NCBI RefSeq assembly: GCF_001649575.2
Contig: NC_051430.1
Location: 34,671,096-34,735,095, forward strand
DNA from: Kryptolebias marmoratus
Lineage: Eukaryota; Chordata; Actinopteri; Cyprinodontiformes; Rivulidae
DNA length: 64,000 nucleotides
Direction of reading: 5' to 3'
The notes beneath the pieces were generated by a model. That model did no database searches, had not been told where the DNA came from, and saw only the letters and a program-made list of their open reading frames with translations. Shown piece by piece: positions 1 through 15,377 of the stretch (positions are counted from its first letter, which is position 1; each line of letters starts with the position of its first letter). A program made the position numbers and the translations under genes.

Positions 1-665
1 TCTCTCACGCGCGGCGGTTCACTTAGGGACGGCTGGCCGACATTAGAGTTCCTGTTTCGGGTCAGCCGTGAGCTCAACTTTTCATCTTTTCATCGCAACT
101 TTTAGGAAAATGCCCCGCGAAATCCTGGAGGGGCTGAAAGATCGCAGAGACACGGTGGCGGCCGGGAGGAAGTGCTCCCCGGCCGGCCAGCGTAGGGACG
201 CGTTCCCTTCGTTATGCGCCGCCATATAAATACCAAACGGCGTCTGTTAAATAAACACGTCTGTTCGCCATAAGAGAAGCAGAAATCTGTACAAGGACAG
301 GAGAGACGAGAAGCCCGTTTCACCGCCGCAGGAGGAGGGAGGAGCTTCCTGTCTAGTGAACGATGAAAGGTGTGAGAAAATGAACGACCCTGAACCGACT
401 GCTTGACTTCGTATGGAGTATAACGGAGCCTCATTTAGTCTGCTAGAAGATCAAGATGTCAAAAACCAGAACTCTGAGTCTCTGAGGGCTATAAGAACCG
501 ACGTGTTAGCTTTCGCACTGCCAGAGGAACACCGATCGTGCGAAACCCGGCCGATACCTACACAGATTTGTCACTTCTGCACGTGACATTTACAATCGAT
601 AAGAAACGGGTTTCCTGTTTCTTGTTTTCCTCTTTCACAGCGTTGGGTTTTATTGTTTCATCCAG
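1..665. other. probable scaf11 intron, no exon recognised
   Basis: No part of the SCAF11 RING finger or other recognisable protein is visible here on either strand. The stretch ends in a pyrimidine-rich acceptor (…tttcatccag, to position 665), which fits the 3' end of an intron. The only recognisable sequence is a short fragment of an interspersed DNA transposon at about 91-136. A long minus-strand open frame (102-434) crosses that repeat fragment and has no family features. Confidence 0.5.
91..136. mobile_element. terminal fragment of hAT-like element
   Basis: This is a short match, in inverted orientation, to the left terminus of the CCCTCCAGGATTT element described at 21787-22504. It carries the 'gggcattttcctaaaagttgcg' block in reverse complement, followed by cctggagg and a final CTG. 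Only one end remains, so it is a relic. Confidence 0.6.
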
Positions 666-1625
666 GTGAAGGCGACGGAGCGCTGCGCGTGGTCCCCGCC
701 CACTTGTGTCTCTTTAGCACCGACAGCAGACACGTAAGTCGCCTGCTCCTGTTTTTACCGTTCAGAAGCAAAAGTCCAACTTTTTGTGTTTTTTAACAGC
801 TTTATTTACTCAGTTGGTCATCTAGAAAAGCTTATTTGTAAAGAGGTTATTTAAATCTACAGTTAGAGCAATAAACTCCATCAGTCTTTTAGCTTTTATA
901 TCACGTAGAAATGTCTGCCTGAAACCTTGCCATCATATAGATTGGTGCAGTAACTCGAAAAGTGATATTAATGATAAAAGTGTATTTCAGCTACCCCGCC
1001 ACCCTCACCCTAGTTCGTGTGTGTTTTTATTGTTTTGGGTTAAACAGAAAAGGTAAAAATAAGAAAGCAAAAGCATTGTATTGTAATATAATGTTATAAT
1101 TATGTCATTGTAATATATCATATGCTTTCTTAATAAAAATGTTAATATTAAAAAAAAAAGAAATGTCTGCCTGGACACCTCATGGGTCAGGGATGATTCC
1201 CATTGATTTCAAGGTCACAGCCACTCCAGACTCATTTGTTCAGGATTGTTGTACCATCAGCGGTGCTCTTGATGGTAACGTGTAATAAAACGAGATGGTT
1301 GCATTTATTGGCTCCTGCAGAGCGGATCCTGTTTGGTTGGCGGAGGACGTCCCGCATGACGGCGAGTTTGAGTCCTGCAAAGCGCGGGCGCGGCGCTGTC
1401 CCTGGTCCTCCCACGCTGCTGCCATCCCTGCTGCCGGCGGAGCGAGGTAAATCCTGGAGGGACTGATGTTTGCCTGTGTTTGTTTATTCTCCACCTCACA
1501 AACCTGTTTGTTTGGTTGTTTTTTTTACAGACATTTTCACCGAAACGGTCGGAGCAGCCCGTTTCCATTCGGACTCGTTTCGCCTCCGTTCGCCGCCAGC
1601 TCGCCGCTGAACCCAAGTCACTTCG
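666..1625 (+). CDS. scaf11: scaf11 exons of the poorly conserved N-terminal half
   Basis: These three exons (666-733, 1321-1446, 1531-1625) are separated from the robust part of the gene and called with less certainty. Their phases are 0→2, 2→2 and 2→1 and they join without a stop into the large exon. Similarity to human SCAF11 is thin: [10 protein letters not shown] against a human R..WS…C block, PW…[13 protein letters not shown] against a W…P…IGRIGFIPWN-like segment, and NPSHFG against EHFG. The other two frames of exon 1531-1625 either meet a stop or fail to join the large exon in frame. Fish cDNA would settle the borders. Confidence 0.6.
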
Positions 1626-4600
1626 GTGAGTCCCGTCTGGAGAACAATCCGTGTTCGGTTCGTTCTTTGTTTTCTTTTGTTTCAAAATAAAATTGCAAAA
1701 ACAAAACAAGCATGTGTTGTTGTTTTTTAACTGCAATGGTTAAACCAAAGACGAGCTTTTATTTTGTTGATAATTCAGCGGGACCTGGAAACGAAGACCT
1801 GAACTCCCGGCAGTCACCAGCAGGTGGCGGTAATGTCCTGATTTATTGACTTCCTTGGAATCTGAAAGAAATCTTGTTGACGGTAAGATCATCAGCTCTC
1901 AGTGAAATGCGTCGATTCCCTCTAAATAAGACAAACGGATCCATTTTTAAACTGGTAGATTCTGAAGCGCTAACTGAAAAAGTTCTTCTTCTGGTGGATT
2001 TTAAAGAAACTGAAGGTGTACATTACCGCCACCTGCTGGTGACTGTCGGGAGTTCAGGTCTTCATTTCCGGTTCCGCCATAAGGTCCTGTTGAATTAACA
2101 ACAAAATAAAAGCTCGTCTTTGGTTTAACCATTGCAGTTTAAAAAAAACAAAAACACAAAACGTACCGCTTTTTTATTTTTGCAATTGCCGTTTTTCTAA
2201 TTTCGTTTTAAAACGAAAAAAAACCCAAAAAAACAACACATGCTTGGTTTGTTTTTGCAATTTTATTTTGAAAGGAAAAAAACAAAGAACGAACCGTACA
2301 CGGATTTAGAAACAACACCTGGTGCCGTGGATGACCTTTAGTCTGCAACTATAAATAGATAAAGGAGCATAAATAATGTTTTTGTGACAAGCAGCCATTA
2401 AATATAATTTAAATGGAATTAATTTAGGTTGTATTATTTAAATTTGGCTACGTTCTAAATATTGTTGGCACTGCAGCACTGGCTCATCCCTTGAGTTATG
2501 GTATTTTTGCACCATGCTGAAGGTTTCCAGACTCTTTGTCTCGTTTGTCTCACCGGTTCTCTTCACAGCCGTGTCTTTGCCTCCCTCAGTGTTCCAGGGC
2601 GTCGTCTGTGCCGTCACGTGTCCCAAAGGAGGAGACAAGCGTGGCGGCAGGTCTTCGACCTCCAAAGCACCGACCAAAGAACAAGCGTCTCTGCCCTCCC
2701 GAAGATCCAGGCGCAATAGCAGAATCAGCGAGGAAACGCCCACGTCGGATTCCAAGTCGCCGCCGCAGTCCGGCGTGTCGGACTCGGACTCGTCGGCCGG
2801 CCAGTCCGGCAAGCCGGCCACGCGGCCTCCGGCGCCGGCCAAGAGGAAGGGGAAGCGGGTAACGAACCGAAAGGCCGGCGGCAAAAGGAAAGCCAAGGGG
2901 AAACCCGCCAGCAGCCCAGGAGCAAGCGACGAGGAGGAGGAGGAGGAGGAGGAGGAGGAGGAGGAGGAGGAGGAGAAGGAGAAGGAGAAGGAGGAGGAGG
3001 AGAAAAGCGAGGCGGCGGAACAAGAAGACGAAACTAAAGATGCCGAAGGTGGCCTCGGAGAGGAGCGGAGCGGCTTCGAGTCCGCCGGCGAGCAGGGGCT
3101 CTCGGAGTCTCCGAACAGCGTGGGGCGGAGCGACGGCGAGCCGCAAGAAAAGAGAACCGACGACGGGAGCGGTAAGCTCTCGAGTCCCTCGGACTCGGCC
3201 CGCAACCAGAGCGAAAACGAGGACGAAGAGACGGCTGGAGAAAATGCGTCCCCGAAAAGGACCTCCTCTTCCAACGACGACTCGGAGAACGCTCTGCCGG
3301 AGGACGAGCACGCAGAGATGTGTGTTCGGTCAGAAGGGTCCGAAGAACAAGAGGAGCTGAAGGTGGATTTACACAAAGACGAACCGCAGCCTGGTTCGCC
3401 AACAGGCGGCGAGAAGAACGCCTCGCCAAAAGAAGACGCCACAGCCGGGAGTGGGGCCTCGCCCAACGGGGACGATGTCGCTGGGAAGGAGAACGCCTCA
3501 CCCGAAGGTGGCGTCTCTCCCAATGGGGTGGACGTCATGCCGGAGGGGGATGGCTCCTCGATCAAGGGTGAAGGAGGCGCCTCGCCTAACGGGGACGCCA
3601 TCTTCAAGGTGGAGGACATCGCGCCGAAGGGTAACTGCGCGCCCAGCGACAACGGCACATCCAAAGATGACACAAACGTGGTGCCCATGGATTGCAGCTC
3701 GCCATCGAGCGAACACGGTAGCAACTCCCTTTCGGGTCTTCCGAGCATCAACACTTCCCCCGCCGCTTCGGAGACTCCTCCTACTGATCGGAACGCTCAA
3801 GTCGCCAAGGACGCCAGCGCCACGGAACAGCAGGAGAGAGAGCGGAGTCAGGAGAGGAGAAGCGACAAGCAGCGGCGCTCCCGCTTCCACTCGCCCACTT
3901 CCACCTGGTCCCCTCAGAGAGACGCCAAGAGGGACCCGGCCAGGCACTCACCGTCGAGGGAGCGCGACGGCGGCGTGCCTTTGAGCCGGCCGGCACGAGC
4001 TCGCAGCAGAGACAGAGACAGGGACAGGGACGCAGAGCGAGACTATCCTAGGAGGAACCGCAGCCGCGAGAGGAGGCGGCGGCGATCCAGGAGCCGCTCC
4101 AGATCCAGGTCCAGGTCCAGGTCCAGGTCCAGGTCGAGAACAAGATCCTACAGGCGAGCCCCCAGCCCTGAGCGGGCAGCGTCCAGGGAGCGGTCCCCCC
4201 AGAGGAAGGAGCGCCGGGGCGGATGGAAGTCTGGGGGGGATGACGGGCGGCGACACCACGGAGGCGCCAGCCGCTTCGAAAACGGCGTCCCCGCCGAGAG
4301 TTCGCTCGAACGCCAAGGTTGGTCAGAGAATCCTGACTGGGTCACGGAAAAGACTCGGAAGGCCGAAGGCGAGAGCAGGAACCAGGACTCCGGCTTCGGC
4401 GCCGGCTCGCGTTGGGAAGACCAGCGCAGGAGCGGAGGAGAGCCTCGCGGCCGCCGCGGAGGGTTCGAACGCGGCGGCGCCGGCGGCCGTAGCTTCTACA
4501 GCCAACAGGAAGAGAGCGCTGACAGCCGCTGGCAGCCCAGAAACAACTTCTCAGGTACAGGAAACACTTCAGGGAACGACTCCTACAGCCGCTTCAACGA

Positions 4601-5798
4601 GAACCGCGGCGGCGGTCGGAGGAAAGAGTCCGAGCCGGAGTCCATGGTTGACCGCTCCGGCTGGTCCTCGGCATCCAGCTGGGCCGTCAGGAGGACGCTG
4701 CCCGCCGACGTGCAGGATTATTACTCGAAACGAGAGCGAGGAGGACCCAGCAGCTGGACCCGGCAGGAGGAGGAGCCACAGGCGGCGGCGGCGGCAGGTG
4801 GGCTCTTATTGCACGCCACGCAGGAGCGAACGGTCCCGTTCCTTCGCTTTATTTCTTTAACTTCACGTCTTTTTGTCCCCAGATCCACCGAAGAGCGATG
4901 CCCCGCCCCCTCCGCAGGTGCAGGTCGTCCCCGGTAACGCCCCAGTCGCCGTGATGAGCGTGCTCCCTCCGCCGCCCCACCAGCTCGGCGTCCTCCACCA
5001 CCATCAGTACCCCGTCCTGCCGGTCGCCCTGCAGCCCGCGGCCCCCTACGCCATGCCTCCTCAGGTCCCCGTGCACCTGCTGCAGGTGCCCGCCGCCGGC
5101 GCGCAGGGCCTCCCGCCCCCTCCACCGCCGCCGCCGCCCATGCAGGCGGTACCATCGGCTCCGCCCGACGGTCACACGACTCAGGTACTTCATTCCTTCG
5201 TGTCGCCAAAATGAAAATAAAAAGAACGAGAAACATCTCCACGACTTGTTTTCCAGATGGCGAGCGCCGTCATCGGCTACGGCAAGTCCGCCCTCCTCAC
5301 GCCGACCAAAGCGGGCGTTGCCGCGGCGACCCAGCCCGCTTCCAGCCAGGCGCTGCCGTCGTCTACAACCCAACCGGGCCAGCACAGCAAGGCGCAGGCC
5401 GACAGCTCTAAGAAGGAGAAGGTAACGATCGGCCGCCCGCTGCGTGCTCGTCGTCGTCGCCGCAGCGCCACCGTGTCAGTTCTTCCTCTTTGTCTCGTAG
5501 AAGCAGCAGATCCAAGAGAAGGCGATAAACGAAGTGAAGACGGCCATCAAACCCTTTTACCAAAAGAAGGAGATCACCAAGGAGGAGTACAAGGAGATCG
5601 TGCGCAAAGCAGTGGAGAAGGTGCCGACAGCGCCTCCGTCGTTTCCGTCCGCGGCGGTCTTCCTGTCACTAACAGAGCTCTTTTTGCCCCTCCCCCTTTC
5701 AGGTGTGTCACAGTAAGAGCGGGGAGGTGAACGCCAGCAAGGTGGCCAACCTGGTCAAAGCCTACGTGGACAAATACAAACATGCCCGCAAGAAATGA
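666..5798 (+). CDS. scaf11: SR-related CTD-associated factor 11 (3' part, 8 exons)
   Basis: This is the C-terminal 1,059 codons of SCAF11 (SIP1/SRSF2IP), a nuclear SR-related protein that works with SR splicing factors. Exons: 666-733, 1321-1446, 1531-1625, 2590-4797, 4883-5184, 5257-5421, 5501-5620 and 5703-5798 (stop TGA). All junctions are GT-AG and keep phase. In order the protein shows an acidic region with a Glu run (codons around 2929-2998), the RSRFHSP block (about 3880), an Arg/Ser array (about 4040-4220), the DRSGW…SSWAVR…LPADVQ…YYS block (about 4650-4730), a Pro-rich segment (4883-5184), and the conserved C-terminal helix region ending [18 protein letters not shown]. These blocks match human SCAF11 in order, which separates it from SCAF1. 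The first three exons are supported by weaker similarity (R..WS...C in exon 1; SHFG at the end of exon 3). The N-terminal RING exons must lie upstream of the window. It is convergent with slc38a2. Confidence 0.93.
1172..1300 (-). repeat. fragment of GGTCA-rich interspersed repeat
   Basis: The segment ctggacacctcatgggtcag…cccattgatttcaaggtcac is the inverted counterpart of the repeat at 56880-57290 (…aaatcaatagggatcacccttgacccacgaggtgtccagc). It lies in a scaf11 intron just upstream of the exon at 1321. The exact right border is unclear. Confidence 0.6.
1648..2310. mobile_element. palindromic fold-back DNA element in scaf11 intron
   Basis: The element begins aatccgtgttcggttcg and ends with the inverted cgaaccgtacacggatt. 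Arms of about 180-290 bp are near-perfect reverse complements (A/T-rich outer block, then aaccaaagacgagctttt and ccagcaggtggcggtaatgt blocks), enclosing a unique centre of about 180 bp (about 1837-2018). A second copy lies at 28675-29310 with the centre inverted. The 74-residue open frame inside (1874-2098) is only the translated palindrome and shows no known domain. The element starts 22 bp after the splice donor at 1626. Confidence 0.85.
2569..2590 (+). promoter_or_regulatory. scaf11: tandem alternative 3' splice sites of the large scaf11 exon
   Basis: Two good acceptors lie 21 nt apart: cttcacag before 2569 and ttgcctccctcag before 2590. Both leave the same phase, so both join in frame to the exon ending at 1625. 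The upstream one would add seven residues (A)VSLPPS before VFQG. The downstream site aligns more closely with the human protein. Confidence 0.6.
2929..3003 (+). repeat. scaf11: GAG/GAA trinucleotide run coding for poly-Glu
   Basis: About 18 GAG codons followed by alternating AAG/GAG codons encode an uninterrupted Glu tract and then a Lys/Glu segment in scaf11. Pure GAG stretches of this length usually vary in copy number between individuals. The run also explains the long Leu and Ser runs seen in the antisense frames. Confidence 0.9.
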
Positions 5799-5868
5799 CC
5801 ACGCCGACGCCGGCGACCCCATCCTGCTGCTCAAGTGCAATTTCCTCCTGCTGGAACCTGGCCTTCAA

Positions 5869-5874
5869 AATAAA
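5869..5874 (+). terminator. scaf11: scaf11 polyadenylation signal (proximal)
   Basis: AATAAA lies 71 bp after the scaf11 stop codon and is followed by a T-rich stretch. A second AATAAA at 6518-6523, followed by T/GT-rich sequence (…ttcttcagcctggtatgttgttgttattc), could serve a longer 3' UTR. Which one is used cannot be read from sequence. Confidence 0.6.
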
Positions 5875-6284
5875 AGACAATGGAGAGCCAGCTGTTTTTT
5901 TTTTCTTTTATATATATAAATATACCTTTTTTTTAATAGATTTTCATATTTTGTTAGAAAACAACGACCTGATCACGAATTGTAACGCAAGAGCCCTTTA
6001 TTTTGCGTAAAATCCACAGGAAGTACCGCGAACGAGCGCGGCGTCGCGCCACGTGGGCGGGCGGTGGCGTCCCCGCTTCTTAAATATCCACACTCCTTTA
6101 AAAAAAAAAAAAAAATGAAATCCCGGCCGAGAGCGCTTTGTCTTTCATGTCGGCTCGAATGGGACGACTGATTGTAATCCGGTCCCTGATTGGACCCCCG
6201 GTCTGCAGCGAGCGCATCAGGTAACATCTCAAGGGCTAGTGACCCCTCCCCCATCCGCTTCCTGGATGTGTAAGGAGTCTCAGT

Positions 6285-6307
6285 TTGTGTGTGTGTGTGT
6301 GTGTGTG
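6285..6307. repeat. (GT)n microsatellite
   Basis: About 11 GT units lie in the stretch that would be the distal scaf11 3' UTR if the 6518 signal is used. Confidence 0.9.
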
Positions 6308-6764
6308 AGATGGGGTGGGGGGCGGGGTCACGGCTTCTTCTTGAAGCTCGGCTCCTTTTTGCATTTTGATAATTGTTTTGTAAAAATGGCGACAGATCAA
6401 AGAAACTGGATTCCCCTGCAGGTGTTTTTTTTTTTTTTTTGAAATGCCCCTCCCACCCCCACCCTCAGATTATGATGCTGCCCCCCCACCTCCCTTCCTC
6501 TGAAGACAAAAAATCTAAATAAAAATGGTTTAATTTCATTTCCTCTTCTTCAGCCTGGTATGTTGTTGTTATTCCTGCAGTGTTAAGAAAAACAGAATAT
6601 AAGCCCCGCCCCTTTTAGGGAGGAGGGCAGGGGTGGAAATTAAAAATTTTGTCCACCAGCCACTCAAATATTTTACCAGCCACTATTTTATGTTGTGACA
6701 AAAAGTTATTTCATATGATGATGATGATCGAGGTGAGTGGAAGCAGTTGTGGTGCAACTGCAAA

Positions 6765-7005
6765 TTCCAAATATTTCAGCCGTCTGAAATAATCGCCCCC
6801 CCCCCCTAAAACATGGGACAAAAATAATTTACCAAAAAGTCCTTAACTGTGTTTATTCCTCTCATCATGGACAACAAGTCCTGTAAATTTGAAGAGATTT
6901 GTTCTTTTTTTGCAGAAGTTACCAGGGGGGAACCAAATATTTCAGCCGTCTGAAATAATCGGTTCCCCCTCTAAAACATGGGACAAAAATAATTTAATTT
7001 TTATT
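6765..7005. repeat. direct duplication of about 75 bp
   Basis: Two copies of a block running from ccaaatatttcagccgtctg to ctaaaacatgggacaaaaat occur at about 6767-6830 and 6932-6990. The first has a longer C run in the middle. The spacing is about 165 bp. The surrounding tggcaaaa/ccagccact sequence resembles degraded repeat DNA. Confidence 0.7.
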
Positions 7006-7952
7006 TAATTTAAAAATTTAATTATTAGCACATTTAATTCCTAAAAGAATGATGTTTTTTTGTTTTTTTAATGAGAAATATTTGCCCCAACATTAAAACC
7101 CAAACTTCTCTGAGGCTGGTGCGTTTCCACGGATGACCTGTAGGGGGCGACGTTGTCCAGCTTTTTAGTTACACCTGCTGAGGTTATTTAAGATATTTTT
7201 CCCTCAGTTTCAGATACAGAGGGAGACTAGTTTAAATTTAGGCCTTTTTCTCCTCTTGATTGTGGTTTATGAGGACAAAAAGGGCCAAACTCACAATTCC
7301 AGATCAGAATCCAAACACTTTGGAAAAAAGCTGATGGACGTTTAATCCAGTTTGTAAAATAAACAGAAACCAGAAAAGTTGATTTCGCAGCTGTCTCCAA
7401 ATACAGAGTTGGAGGTTCTGTTCCCGGCTTCGGTCTCGTGTCGAAGTGCCCCTGAGCAAGACGCTGAACCCCTCGTTATCTGCAACTTGTATGAATCTAC
7501 GGTGGCCCAGAGGGGTCAACGAAACGCAGAAGCCCCAACAGAACACAATGAAATTATTTTATCTTTATTTAAGTTTGCTTACAGAAAAGTAGCAGCTCTT
7601 TGCAATAGACGGTTAGAAAAGGTGAAGCCTGGACTGTAGTCCTTCTGCTTCTGTTTTAGGATAACTTCCTGTATGCCTGTTGCATTTCGTGTTGACTCTG
7701 GGCCACCGTAGGAATGTGATCTAAAGCCCTGATTAGCCTCAATAGAAAGATTTATTCAGGTTAGCTCTGTGGAGATGTGTGTGGATGGATAAATGAGGCA
7801 CAGATTGGGTTTTAAAAAGCTCTGAGTGGCCAGAAAGGTGCTAAATATTATAAAATTCTTCTACATCATCAGTGCAGACTCACAAACTTTAATCCACTAA
7901 CCAATAAAAAGTGAGGATGAGTCGGTCCTGAGCCTGACTTTGGGAACCTGTA

Positions 7953-8097
7953 GGGCAGGGCTGTCCAATCCTGGTCCTGGAGGGCCACCATCCTGCAGGT
8001 TTTAGATGTTTCCCAGTTCTTCAGCAGGTCTTCAAGTTAGAGAAACACCTAAAACCTGCAGGATGGTGGCCCTGAGGACCAGGATTGGACACCCCTG
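7953..8097. mobile_element. fold-back hAT-type MITE, copy 1
   Basis: The inverted arms (CAGGGCTGTCCAATCCTGG… and …CCAGGATTGGACACCCCTG) each also carry the ccaccatcctgcaggtttta block. The spacer between arms is about 40 bp. Other copies lie at 23391-23607, 43575-43786 and 53942-54127. The 8-bp target duplications of two of those copies assign the family to hAT. Confidence 0.85.
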
Positions 8098-8275
8098 TGA
8101 TAGATCCTCCATCAGCCTTCACACAAACGTCCGTTTCGTCCCACTTGTGCAGAAATATGAGGACACCGCTGACAGAAACGTCTTCAGGCTTTCAAATCTT
8201 TGTCCCACCGAGACCTACCAGGACAACGAGGGGGGAGGAGGAGGAAGAGGCCAGACTGTCGAGTGTAGCTGGTTT

Positions 8276-9486
8276 TTTATTTGGACATTATTTACAAAAT
8301 ATACATAAATATGTTTCATTGAAACAAGAGTTGAATTCCGACGGGCAAAGCCCTTTTTTGCTCCTGAGGTCAGCGGAGGTTTCGGCTCCTCTCTGACCGC
8401 GCTGCGCCAAAAAGAACAATTTGATCCATCATCTTTGTATTCAGGGGGCTTAAAAAAACATCACGAATTTACCACCGTTTTTCTGTTTTAACGTCTCCGA
8501 TGCTTTCTTTTTTTAAACGAAACAAACCATATTTACATTCGAACACAACAGATTATATGTACACACAAACGCGTAGATTTATATATATTTACACAATATA
8601 TAAATATAATAAAATAGATGACACTGATTTCACGGTCTCCCATAAATAGATGACAAAAACAAAGATGGATAAGCCCCGCCTCCTGACAGAACGCTGGGCT
8701 TCATAGTTGTTCTTTGTCGCTTCTGTAAGTGTAACAGGTGTGTTTTTATTTATATATATATACTGTAACCACTGCACGTGGTCGAATTCAAAGTATTCTC
8801 CCAGAAAGAAAAATAAAAATGTGTCCCTTCCTTCCGCCCGGCGGCTCGGCGGACCACCCCCCAGAAGCAGTAGTGTTGCTGCCGCCCGAACGGAGACATT
8901 CAGAACGCTGTGAGGTGTGAATACGGTCCGAGAGGCGGAGCCGCAACGGCGACGGTGCAGAAAAGCCTGAAAATACTGAAAATGTGACGTTTGAATTTTT
9001 TTTTTTTTTGAACTTGTTGAACTTCAAGGTGCTCTTCGACACGCAAAGAGTTTTTTTTTTGTTGTTTTTTTTGGCAAAGTTTAAAAAAAAAGAGATCAGT
9101 TTAAACATAACCGTGGGATAAATGTTCCAAGTCCGTCCCTTCCCTCGGCGCGGTGTTGGCGCCGAGCGCGGAAGGTCACATCTACGGATTCGTTTTTTTA
9201 GCCGTACCCTAACTACAGAAACATATTCGAGAGTTACGATAAATAGAGAATACGAAACGAAAAACAAAGAAACACCATCTCCGTGGCGTCCGACGGCGTG
9301 CTGTACAGAGTTCAGATACATCCTGTAGGAATGGCGTGGAAAAAAACAAGAAAAACTGAGCGTCAGGTGAGTGTTATTTCTTTTGTTTTTAGGGTTTTTT
9401 CCTTCGTTCGTGACCGGCTCTGATCTTGGTTTGTGCATTTGGTTCCGGTCCATCTCCGAGAGCGTCGTAGGAAAAAGCTGCGGGTT
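8276..9486 (-). other. slc38a2: slc38a2 3' UTR with polyadenylation signal
   Basis: The A/T-rich sequence downstream of the slc38a2 stop contains no competing gene. On the minus strand an AATAAA lies at 8281-8276. This would give a 3' UTR of about 1.2 kb. Its extent is inferred only from this signal; other AATAAA words nearer the stop (for example around 8744) could also be used. Confidence 0.45.
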
Positions 9487-14757
<5,271 letters not shown>

Positions 14758-14765
14758 CTTCAGCA

Positions 14766-15060
14766 CTGAGGGGGGGGAGAAAAAAGGGCAGCGGTTAGAG
14801 TTTGGGTTCCTCACCCCCCCTCCTTCCTCTTTTCTTTTTGTATTGTTCTACCTGCTCCCTCACAGAGCTGCTGCGCCTTTACGCATCAGGTCACGTGACT
14901 GTTACTGCGCGAAGGGAGGGGGTGATGACGCATCGGTAAGTGGAAAAATACCAGAGTTACATCCTGCTGCCCATCAAGCAGCGGCTCCTCTGAGGATGCT
15001 CCACGCAAAGAAAAAATTCCGCAGTGCGCGCCACTGACTTTTTACCCAAACCTCAGCATG
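14766..15060 (-). promoter_or_regulatory. slc38a2: candidate slc38a2 promoter and non-coding first exon
   Basis: The start-codon exon begins at 14765 after a clear acceptor (ccccccctcag). On the minus strand a usable donor (GAGCAG|GTAGAA) at 14852/14851 could end a short 5' UTR exon. The GC-rich, TATA-less sequence above it has a palindromic E-box GTCACGTGAC (14890-14899) and a CRE/ATF-like TGATGACGCATC (14923-14934). This placement is inference: the true first exon could lie farther upstream. Confidence 0.35.
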
Positions 15061-15331
15061 CCAAAAAAAAAAAAAAAAAAACACAACAAAAAGAGAGAGA
15101 GGGGGGGATCTTTTTGTAGCTCAAGACACATTATGACATGACATTAAGAGAAGAAAAAAATACAAATAACTAAAAATGTTTATTTCTTATTCTTAAAAAA
15201 AAAAGCGCAAAAACCCAAATGGTGTCCTCCTCCCCGCAGCCGGCTCCGACAGAAACAAAGACACGTGTTGTTCTCCATTTATGGACACGGCGGCGGTGTG
15301 TCCATTTTTTCCGCCCTGACTCATGCCCGGA

Positions 15332-15377
<46 letters not shown>

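Larger units (their letters stand above)
6524..8275. other. convergent spacer between scaf11 and slc38a2
   Basis: No gene is recognised. The spacer holds a partial direct duplication (about 6765-6850 and 6935-7005: ccaaatatttcagccgtctg…ctaaaacatgggacaaaa in both), adjacent A/T-rich sequence, and the fold-back element at 7953-8097. The open frames here show no domain and overlap low-complexity sequence. Confidence 0.6.

Noticed and set aside
102..434. 110-residue minus-strand open frame
   Set aside because: It overlaps a transposon fragment, is low-complexity Arg/Pro-rich and has no domain or splice context.
412..585. 57-codon plus-strand frame MEYNGASFSLLEDQ… considered as an extra scaf11 exon or small gene
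   Set aside because: It has no similarity to SCAF11, no acceptor before it, and ends in a stop; probably chance.
1874..2098. 74-residue frame repeated at 29105-28872, considered as a conserved small protein
   Set aside because: Both lie wholly inside the palindromic mobile element. Similarity reflects copies of the element, and indels differ between them.
2438..3754. 438-residue minus-strand frame (Ser/Leu-rich)
   Set aside because: It is the antisense shadow of the scaf11 coding exon. The poly-Ser/Leu is the GAG run read backwards.
9130..9330. Open frames in the slc38a2 3' UTR
   Set aside because: They are short, in the wrong context, and have no domain.
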